Shown in pieces: positions 6,553 through 12,393 of a stretch of DNA of 26,264 bases. The DNA comes from Caldifarciminota bacterium (GTDB lineage: Bacteria > Hydrothermota > E44-bin80). The DNA lies in contig JAGMEZ010000493.1 of NCBI GenBank assembly GCA_023127905.1, positions 1-26,264 of the forward strand. Direction: 5' to 3'. The notes under the pieces are model-generated. The model did no database searches. It was given only the letters and a program-made list of their open reading frames with translations, and was not told the DNA's origin. Each line of letters begins with the position of its first letter. Position 1 is the first letter of the stretch. The position numbers were made by a program, and so were the translations under genes.

Positions 6553-7722
6553 ATGGCAAAGTTCTTTGAAGTAATTGAGTTTTTTGACGAAACAGGCGAT
6601 GAAATTGCTCACAGGATTCCGGAAACAGGTTCTGGTGAAACTCAGCTTGGGAGCCAGCTGGTTGTTAGAGAAAACCAGTATGCGGTCTTCTTCAGAGATG
6701 GGAAAGCTTTGGATTCATTTGGTCCAGGAAGACACACCTTGACAACTCTCAACCTACCATTGATAAGAAGAATCATTGGTGCTGCATTTGATGGTAAAAG
6801 CCCTTTTAGGGTTGAGGTATATTATGTTAATGGAAAGGTTTTTACAAACTCAAAATGGGGAACCCAGGAGCCCATTCCATTCAGGGATACAGAGTTGCAT
6901 ATGGTTCGTTTGCGAGCATTCGGTACATATAGTGAGAGGGTAATCGAACCTCAGCTTTTCATAAATAAAGCTGTCGGTACACAGGGCATATATAGAAGGA
7001 ATGAAATAGAAGATTTCCTGAGGACTATCATAATTGCACGTCTGACAGATTTTTTAGGCGAGAATCTTAAGAGTATCTTTGACCTTCCTCAGCATTACGA
7101 TGAAGTTGCAGCAGGAACAAAGGCAAGAATTCATGATGATTTTTCAAAATATGGTTTAGAATTGGTTGATTTCTATATCAATGCAATCACTCCACCTCCA
7201 GATGTCCAGGAAATGATTGACCAGCGTTCAGGTATGGGTGCTGTTGGTGACCTTGGTAAATTCACGCAATTCTCAGCAGCACGAGCCTTGAGGGATGCAG
7301 CTCAACAGGGAGGTGGCGGAGAAGGTGGAGGAGCTGGAACAGCTGGAGCAGGTCTCGGTCTCGGAGCAGGTCTTGGAATGGGAATGATGATGCCTGGGAT
7401 GATCAGTCAGGCATATGGGCAGACAGGAGGTCCGCAGATTAAATGTTCAAAATGTGGTGGCTTAAATCCTGCGACAGCAAAATTCTGCAGTGCATGCGGG
7501 GAAAAACTTGAAATGGAGATGATAAATTGTCCAAAGTGTAATCAGCCAGTTCTAAAAGGAAGTAAATTCTGTTCTAACTGTGGAGCTTCACTTGCACCAA
7601 AACTTATAAAATGCTCAAAGTGCGGGATGGATGTTCCAGAAGGCACAAAGTTCTGTCCCAATTGTGGAAATAACCTTGCTGTAAGTGATAAGCCAAAAGA
7701 GGAACCTAAAAAAGAAAGTTAA
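6553..7722 (+). CDS. SPFH (stomatin/flotillin-like) protein with three zinc ribbons
   Basis: This 389-residue protein combines an SPFH/Band 7-like domain (residues about 25-250; VVRENQYAVFFRDG and FGPGRHTLTT near the front), a Gly/Ala/Met-rich linker (253-283) and three tandem C-terminal zinc ribbons. The cysteine pairs are C298/C301-C312/C315, C326/C329-C340/C343 and C354/C357-C368/C371, all CxxC-10-CxxC. It belongs with the YdjI-like 'virion core protein' SPFH group (COG4260), whose Bacillus member acts at the membrane in envelope stress. It lacks a transmembrane helix, so membrane contact would be through partners. I chose the ATG at 6553 because GGAGG (6540-6544) lies eight bases upstream; an in-frame ATG at 6538 would overlap the previous gene and lacks a site. 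It ends in a charged Lys/Glu tail. Confidence 0.85.
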   Translation: MAKFFEVIEFFDETGDEIAHRIPETGSGETQLGSQLVVRENQYAVFFRDGKALDSFGPGRHTLTTLNLPLIRRIIGAAFDGKSPFRVEVYYVNGKVFTNSKWGTQEPIPFRDTELHMVRLRAFGTYSERVIEPQLFINKAVGTQGIYRRNEIEDFLRTIIIARLTDFLGENLKSIFDLPQHYDEVAAGTKARIHDDFSKYGLELVDFYINAITPPPDVQEMIDQRSGMGAVGDLGKFTQFSAARALRDAAQQGGGGEGGGAGTAGAGLGLGAGLGMGMMMPGMISQAYGQTGGPQIKCSKCGGLNPATAKFCSACGEKLEMEMINCPKCNQPVLKGSKFCSNCGASLAPKLIKCSKCGMDVPEGTKFCPNCGNNLAVSDKPKEEPKKES

Positions 7723-7763
7723 TTAGTTTGATTTATTGGATTTATTGAATTGGAACGATAATT

Positions 7764-8303
7764 TTGTCTAAAATACATACTAATATTGTGGTGAAACATA
7801 TACTATTATCTTTATTAATACTATTCCTTTTCATTGCGTCACTTTCCGCATTGAACATTACAGGAAATACAGGATTCTCTATTCCAATTGGAAACTGGTC
7901 AACTTATCACAATTCTTCTCCCTTTTTTACGCTTGAAACTAATTTAATTAATAAAAATTACCTTAACTCTGGCATATCTTTTAGTGTTTCGACGTTTTCA
8001 GGAAAGCTTAATGAAAGTTATACTCTACAAATTCTTTCTCCTGGAGCATTTATAAAATTCTACCCGCTTTTCTTCAAAAATAATTATAATATTTTCATAA
8101 ACAGCACACTTGGATATTCTTTTATGGAAAAAAACCTTCATAACTCCAGAGAAACTGGTGGGGATTTTAATATTTTGATGCTCATTGGTGGCAAGTTCAA
8201 GCTCAGTGAAAATTGGTCTTTCTCAACCTTCCTGGGAGAAAAGCACTTCATGGGTAGAATTGATCTATTAATCTTTGGACTGGGGATAGAATTTAAAAAA
8301 TGA
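7764..8303 (+). CDS. Exported beta-barrel-like protein
   Basis: This 179-residue protein has an N-terminal signal peptide (VVKHILLSLLILFLFIASLSA) ahead of alternating hydrophobic/polar strands rich in Asn, Ser, Gly and aromatics, such as GNTGFSIPIGNWSTYH and NYNIFINSTLGYSF. It ends in a GLGIEFKK strand. This is typical of small opacity/OmpA-type outer-membrane barrels, which implies a diderm envelope. The start shown is TTG; a GTG at 7788 or 7791 would give a shorter signal peptide (MVKHILL...) and is equally possible, since neither has a strong Shine-Dalgarno sequence. It overlaps the following gene by four bases (ATGA), so the pair is translationally coupled. The specific function is unknown. 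Confidence 0.7.
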   Translation: MSKIHTNIVVKHILLSLLILFLFIASLSALNITGNTGFSIPIGNWSTYHNSSPFFTLETNLINKNYLNSGISFSVSTFSGKLNESYTLQILSPGAFIKFYPLFFKNNYNIFINSTLGYSFMEKNLHNSRETGGDFNILMLIGGKFKLSENWSFSTFLGEKHFMGRIDLLIFGLGIEFKK

Positions 8304-8959
8304 AAAAATTACTCTTTCTTCTTATTTTCTTATTTCAGTTCTGTTCATACGAAAATCCATACACAGCAAGAATAAAATATGATTACATTACAATTGACCA
8401 AATTGGAAATTTCTGGATATACAAGAATCAAGAAGGAAATGAGAAATATGTTGAAGTGAAGGAAAACACTACAAATCTGGAAAAGGACTTCAGGGAAGTA
8501 ATCATTCTTGAAGAGAATTATATTGAAACATACTGGTATAAAGGAGAAGGTTTCCTCTCAAGATACAGGGATATTGAGATAAATTTCAACGGGAACCTTT
8601 ATCAGGTCGAGCATAGATGGCAAAATTACATCGAAATTCCCCTTGTTAAAGGAAATTCATGGATTGATGAATGGACTGATACTCTTTTGTTTTTTAATGA
8701 GCCTCTCTACAGAACTGACAATCTTCAAGGATATATAGAATGTTTTGAAACTATCGAGATTGAAGCTGGAAAATTTAAAAATTGTTACAGGATAAAATTT
8801 CATGTTTTCGAGAAAATTATTTCAACTGTAATAGGCGATTCAATTAGTGAAAAAACATATTGGGAATGGTATGCACCTGACATTGGTCTAATAAAGTCAA
8901 CATATGATAACGAAACCTGGGAATTAATAAATTACGGAAAAAAGGAGGAGGGCGAATAG
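8300..8959 (+). CDS. Putative exported lipoprotein, function unknown
   Basis: This 219-residue protein begins with a short signal sequence, MKKLLFLLIFLFQFCSYENP, whose cysteine at 15 is preceded by LFQF. That is a poor lipobox (bulky Phe at -1), so lipidation is uncertain. The remainder is beta-rich with many Tyr, Trp and Glu residues, and has paired phrases such as GNFWIYKNQEGNEKY and YWEWYAPDIGLIKSTY. The latter resembles the 'yapgvGlVk' region of periplasmic proteins that measure out Ca/organic ligands or envelope strain, though no family can be named safely. It overlaps the upstream barrel-like gene by ATGA and lies two bases ahead of the transporter gene, so all three are probably co-translated. 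Confidence 0.7.
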   Translation: MKKLLFLLIFLFQFCSYENPYTARIKYDYITIDQIGNFWIYKNQEGNEKYVEVKENTTNLEKDFREVIILEENYIETYWYKGEGFLSRYRDIEINFNGNLYQVEHRWQNYIEIPLVKGNSWIDEWTDTLLFFNEPLYRTDNLQGYIECFETIEIEAGKFKNCYRIKFHVFEKIISTVIGDSISEKTYWEWYAPDIGLIKSTYDNETWELINYGKKEEGE

Positions 8960-8961
8960 AT

Positions 8962-10239
8962 GTGGTAAGCAAAGATCTACTCGGTCTTGCAATCTTTATC
9001 CTCTCCTTTATTTTCATTTCCTTTTATCATAACAAAAAAACTATAATTCTCTGGGCAGGTGTTCTTCTCCTTTTCATTTTCAGATTAATCACATTTAAAA
9101 GTGCAGTAAACGCTATAAACTGGAATGTAATTGGTATCTTCTGGGGGACTGCGATTGTTGCAGAAATCTTTATTATATCAAACGTTCCTGCATTAATCGC
9201 TAATAAACTTGTATCAAAAACAAAAACTGTTGGGCTTGCTATACTCGCTGTCTCTGCATTTTCCGGATTTATATCTTCTTTTTGCGAAAATGTCGCAACA
9301 GTAATGATTGTTGCACCAATAGCATTTGAAATATCAAAGAAACTGAAGGTCTCCCCCATCCCCTTTCTGATTGCAATTGCTATAAGTTCGAACCTTCAGG
9401 GTGCAGCAACCCTTATTGGCGATCCACCAAGCATGATTCTTGCAGGATTTTTAAATATGAACTTTAACAGTTTCTTTTTTATTAATGGAAAACCAACTCT
9501 TTTCTTTGCGATAGAACTCGGGGCTATTGCATCCTTGTTCATTCTCTTCCTTGCATTTAGAAAATTTACTCAGAAAACCGGTAAAGTAGAGAAACAGGAG
9601 GTAAAAACCTGGATACCTACCATCTTTCTTGTATTGATGACACTTGGTCTTATCAGTATCTCTGTTTTTGGATTGGATTTTAATAAATTTGGGGGGATTG
9701 TATCTGTTTTTTTCGGTTTTCTTGCCATTACCTGGTACGAAATCTTTCATAAAGGAAGGGATAAACGATTTGGTTTACTGTTAAGGTTTGACTGGGAAAC
9801 ACTTTTCTTTCTTTTTGCAATATTTATTCTTGTTGGGATGCTGAGTGAAAGGGGAATTATTGATAAAATTGCTTACCTTATTTCTGCAATTACTAAATCA
9901 AACAAATTCCTCACTTTTCTTGTTCTCGTATGGGTATCTGTTTTTCTTTCTGCCTTTATTGATAATGTTCCATATGTAACGGCAATGCTTCCGGTTGGAA
10001 TTATTCTCTCAAAGAATCTTGGATTTGAACCCTTTCTTCTCTGTTTTGGTATCGTTATTGGAGCATCCATTGGAGGGAATATTACACCATTTGGAGCTGC
10101 GGCAAATGTAGTTGCTGTTGGAATGTTAAAAAAACGAAATCACAAAGTAACCTTTTTCGACTTTGTTAAATTAGGGCTTCCTTTCACTATTGTATCAACC
10201 TTAGTTGCAACCTTCTTTATCTGGTTCTTCTGGAAGTAA
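8962..10239 (+). CDS. ArsB/NhaD-type (IT superfamily) ion transporter
   Basis: This 425-residue polytopic inner-membrane protein has about 11-12 hydrophobic segments and the two inverted-repeat signatures of the ion transporter superfamily: SSNLQGAATLIGDPPSM around residues 142-158 and GASIGGNITPFGAAANVVAVG near 370. GDPP (153-156) is characteristic of ArsB, NhaD and P-protein-like transporters, which move oxyanions, dicarboxylates or exchange Na+ for H+; the substrate cannot be told here. The start is GTG, supported by GGAGGAGGG at 8944-8952; the ATG at 8960 is in a frame that stops at once. It follows the lipoprotein gene by two bases. No ars genes (arsR, arsC, arsA) are near, so arsenite export is not favoured by context. 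Confidence 0.85.
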   Translation: MVSKDLLGLAIFILSFIFISFYHNKKTIILWAGVLLLFIFRLITFKSAVNAINWNVIGIFWGTAIVAEIFIISNVPALIANKLVSKTKTVGLAILAVSAFSGFISSFCENVATVMIVAPIAFEISKKLKVSPIPFLIAIAISSNLQGAATLIGDPPSMILAGFLNMNFNSFFFINGKPTLFFAIELGAIASLFILFLAFRKFTQKTGKVEKQEVKTWIPTIFLVLMTLGLISISVFGLDFNKFGGIVSVFFGFLAITWYEIFHKGRDKRFGLLLRFDWETLFFLFAIFILVGMLSERGIIDKIAYLISAITKSNKFLTFLVLVWVSVFLSAFIDNVPYVTAMLPVGIILSKNLGFEPFLLCFGIVIGASIGGNITPFGAAANVVAVGMLKKRNHKVTFFDFVKLGLPFTIVSTLVATFFIWFFWK

Positions 10240-10381
10240 AACACAATATTATTACCGCAAAGACCGCAAAGTTTATTTTATTTTTCTATTTACTAATCAC
10301 TATTTACTGTTTACTTTCCACTCTGATATTCTGATTTTCTGATGCGAAGTAATACCATATTTATAAACTTCAGCAACTAAC

Positions 10382-10426
10382 TTCGTTTAGTTCGTTTAGA
10401 GCGTTTTGATCGTTATTATCGTTTAG
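10382..10426 (+). repeat. TTCGTTTAG tandem words
   Basis: TTCGTTTAG is repeated in tandem at 10382-10390 and 10391-10399, with TCGTTTAG again at 10419-10426. The reverse complement, CTAAACGA, appears at 11255-11262 just before the ROK gene, inside an AACGAT/AAACGA-rich stretch (11248-11271). Confidence 0.6.
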
Positions 10427-10486
10427 TCCGTTAGTTTGTCATTGCGAATACACTTTCATATTCTCTTATAAAGCAATCTTATCTGT

Positions 10487-10510
10487 TAATTACTCAATAA
10501 CCAAATTACT
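10487..10510 (-). repeat. Inverted copy of the 3540-3563 repeat
   Basis: Reverse-complementing this 24-base stretch gives the 3540-3563 sequence with a single T/A mismatch. Confidence 0.6.
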
Positions 10511-10636
10511 TAATTACGCTATGTTCCCATAACCAATCAAACCAATTCAACTAATCTAACTAATGAGACAATTTATCTCACTCGCTTATGCACCGTTTCT
10601 CCGACACTCCGTTTCCCCGTTTCACAATCATTATGA

Positions 10637-10669
10637 CCTCTGCCTTCTGACTTCTGTCCTCTGCCTTCT
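10637..10669 (+). repeat. CCTCTGCCTTCT direct repeat
   Basis: The 12-mer CCTCTGCCTTCT occurs at 10637-10648 and 10658-10669. The separating and following bases are themselves close variants (GACTTCTGT, ATCCTCTGA), giving a pyrimidine-rich, T/C-biased strand of about 45 bases. Confidence 0.6.
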
Positions 10670-10684
10670 ATCCTCTGATTTATC

Positions 10685-10713
10685 TTGACTTTTCACTTGA
10701 TGTTTTGTATATT
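10685..10713 (+). promoter_or_regulatory. Promoter of the leuD-like gene, near-leaderless
   Basis: TTGACT (10685-10690) and TATATT (10708-10713) are separated by exactly 17 bases. The ATG of the gene is at 10723, nine bases after the -10 box, so the expected transcription start (about 10720) leaves a leader of only a few bases. There is no Shine-Dalgarno sequence, as expected of a leaderless mRNA. Confidence 0.7.
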
Positions 10714-10722
10714 CTGATTGCT

Positions 10723-11244
10723 ATGGAAAGGAAAAGTATTATAAAAGGAAAGATCTGGGTTGTTAAGGATGAGAATGGGAATGCTATCGATAGTATCGAT
10801 ACTGACCAGATTTTCCATAACAAATACCTTACAATCACTGATAAAGAGAAAATGAAGGATTACGCCTTTAGTAATCTTGCTGGGTGGACTGATTTTCCTA
10901 ACAAGGCACAGGAGGGCAACATCCTCATCGTTGGGAAAAACTTTGGAGCCGGTTCCTCAAGACAACAGGCAGTCGATTGCTTCAGTTCACTTGGCATTCA
11001 AGCAATAATGGGAGAATCATTCGGTGCTATATATAAAAGAAATGCAATAAATTCAGGTTTTCCCCTCATTGAATGCAATGATATTACTCAAAAATTAAAT
11101 ACCGATGATGAAATAGAAATAGACCTTATGAAAGGTGAAATACACATTTTAGGAACTGGAGAAATACTACACTGTAAACCATTCTCAAACATACAATGGG
11201 AAATTTATAAAGCAAACGGACTATTCAATATCAACCCACAATGA
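10723..11244 (+). CDS. Aconitase-family small (swivel) subunit, LeuD-like
   Basis: This 173-residue protein is the small subunit of a two-subunit hydro-lyase of the isopropylmalate isomerase/homoaconitase group, which with a large iron-sulfur subunit isomerises 2- and 3-hydroxy acids. Evidence is the DSIDTDQIFHNKYL opening (residues 23-36), the phosphate-loop-like GKNFGAGSSRQQA (71-83; LeuD usually has FGCGSSREHA) and GESFGAIYKRNAINSGFPLIE (97-117). The specificity loop reads KYLTI, which matches neither the YLRT of methanogen homoaconitase nor the YLV(M/Y) of isopropylmalate isomerases, so the substrate is open. I start at ATG 10723 because an upstream TTG at 10705 would overlap the -10 box. 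No large subunit (leuC) or leucine gene is near. Confidence 0.8.
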   Translation: MERKSIIKGKIWVVKDENGNAIDSIDTDQIFHNKYLTITDKEKMKDYAFSNLAGWTDFPNKAQEGNILIVGKNFGAGSSRQQAVDCFSSLGIQAIMGESFGAIYKRNAINSGFPLIECNDITQKLNTDDEIEIDLMKGEIHILGTGEILHCKPFSNIQWEIYKANGLFNINPQ

Positions 11245-11247
11245 TTT

Positions 11248-11271
11248 GAACGATCTAAACGATTCAAACGA
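11248..11271 (+). repeat. AACGAT/AAACGA words, inverse of the 10382 repeat
   Basis: This short stretch between the leuD-like and ROK genes contains AACGATCTAAACGATTCAAACGA-type iterations. CTAAACGA (11255-11262) is the reverse complement of the TCGTTTAG words at 10382-10426. Confidence 0.5.
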
Positions 11272-11273
11272 AG

Positions 11274-12236
11274 ATGAAAAATAGTCTTATTATAGGTATT
11301 GACATAGGCGGTACATATATTAAAGCAGGATTATTTAATAGTAATGGATATATTATTGAATGGAAAAAAATTTCATCCATGATTGAGAAAGGGAGGGATG
11401 CATTTCTTAAAAGAATAACTAAGATTGTAAAACAATTTGAAGAGAATAGAACATCAATTCACCCTGTTGTAGGTGTTGTTATTCCAGGAATTCTTGATAA
11501 AAAAAGGGAGTATGTTATCCATTCTCCTAATCTGAATGGTTGGGATAATTTTTACATAAAGAAGTCTGTAGAAGATACGATAAAGAAGAAAGTTGTTCTT
11601 GAGAATGACGCAAATGGCGCTGCACTCGGTGAACTATGGAAAGGAAAAGGAAAGAAACTAAGTAATTTTATGTTATTAACACTTGGAACGGGATTAGGCA
11701 GTGGACTTATAATAAACAAAAAACTTTGGATTGGAGAATATGGGAGTGCTTCTGAGATTGGTCATACTTCAATTGTTCCAGGTGGAATTAAATGTGGTTG
11801 TGGTGCAAAGGGGTGTCTTGAGATGTATTTTTCGAGCCAGGCAATCAAAAGACTGGTAAAAAAGGTTCTGAAACAAAAAAAGAAAACCCTGTTAAGAAAA
11901 TATATTCCTTTGGAAGCTGCTTCACCAGAAACTGTATACAAAGTGGCAAAAAAAGGAGACGAAGTTGCCATCAACATCTATCGTGAAATGTCAAGATACC
12001 TTGGTGTTGCAATATCAAATGTAATAAACCTACTTGGAATAAAAAACTTTATTTTAAGCGGAGGAATCAGTAATGCATTTGATCTCTTTATTCCATTTGT
12101 AGAGGAAGAAGTGAATAAAAACCTTTTTTATCCTTTTTCAAAGGATTTTACAATACAGAAAGGTGCGTTGGGAAACAGGGCAGGTGCAACAGGTGCTGCA
12201 TACTTAGCCTTGCAAGCGGTGAAAAAAAGAAAATAA
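11274..12236 (+). CDS. ROK-family sugar kinase (glucokinase-like)
   Basis: This 320-residue protein is an ASKHA-fold ROK kinase, most likely phosphorylating glucose with ATP in the cytoplasm. The N-terminal phosphate loop is GIDIGGTYIKAG (8-19). GVVIPGILD is near 66, the catalytic-site END is in ENDANGAALGELW near 112, and LTLGTGLGSG follows near 137. The ROK signature with its zinc site comes next: EIGHTSIVPGGIKCGCGAKGCLE, where the His and the CxCxxxxC cysteines bind zinc. There is no N-terminal helix-turn-helix, so it is a kinase rather than an NagC/XylR-type repressor. The length is normal. Next to two GH57 glucan enzymes, it fits release and phosphorylation of glucose from an alpha-glucan. 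The ribosome site is weak. Confidence 0.88.
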   Translation: MKNSLIIGIDIGGTYIKAGLFNSNGYIIEWKKISSMIEKGRDAFLKRITKIVKQFEENRTSIHPVVGVVIPGILDKKREYVIHSPNLNGWDNFYIKKSVEDTIKKKVVLENDANGAALGELWKGKGKKLSNFMLLTLGTGLGSGLIINKKLWIGEYGSASEIGHTSIVPGGIKCGCGAKGCLEMYFSSQAIKRLVKKVLKQKKKTLLRKYIPLEAASPETVYKVAKKGDEVAINIYREMSRYLGVAISNVINLLGIKNFILSGGISNAFDLFIPFVEEEVNKNLFYPFSKDFTIQKGALGNRAGATGAAYLALQAVKKRK

Positions 12237-12260
12237 CAGAAAAAAAACGATAGAAATTTA

Positions 12261-12393
12261 AAGACAATTACCAAACCACAATGAACAAATCACAAATAAT
12301 ACCTCAAAAAAGACAATTACCAAAAACCAAAGAATCTTTATTGCGATTTTGTAATTGTATATTGTTTGGAATTTGTCTATTGTAAATTGTGTT
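12261..12393. repeat. AAGACAATTACCAAA repeats and TTGTATATTG words
   Basis: AAGACAATTACCAAA is repeated at 12261-12275 and 12310-12324. It is followed by TTGTAATTGTATATTG and TTTGTCTATTGTAAATTG words up to the GH57 start. TTGTATATTG (12355-12364) also occurs at 22624-22633, and a near-match is at bases 49-58. Confidence 0.55.

Larger units (their letters stand above)
10240..10684. other. Large gap of word-like degenerate repeats
   Basis: No gene is visible. It holds tandem CCGCAAAGA-type words (10255-10271), tandem TTCGTTTAG (10382-10399), the inverted copy of the 3540 repeat (10487-10510), alternating CCAATCAAACC/AACTAATC words (10532-10561), and two copies of CCTCTGCCTTCT (10637-10648, 10658-10669). 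The pieces look like fragments of several repeat families laid end to end. No terminator for the transporter gene is clear. Confidence 0.6.

Noticed and set aside
8962..10239. Arsenite efflux pump ArsB
   Set aside because: The GDPP and GNITPFG signatures are shared by several transporters of this superfamily, and there are no ars genes nearby.
10637..10678. Polypyrimidine stretch as an origin or structural element
   Set aside because: It is short, has no DnaA boxes around it, and fits the word-like repeat pattern better.
10705..10722. TTG start adding six residues to the leuD-like protein
   Set aside because: It would place the coding start at the -10 box of a well-spaced promoter.
12355..12393. 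Upstream start of the first GH57 gene
   Set aside because: The 13 extra codons are word-like repeat DNA, and the family begins at KKYLIIHGHFYQPP.
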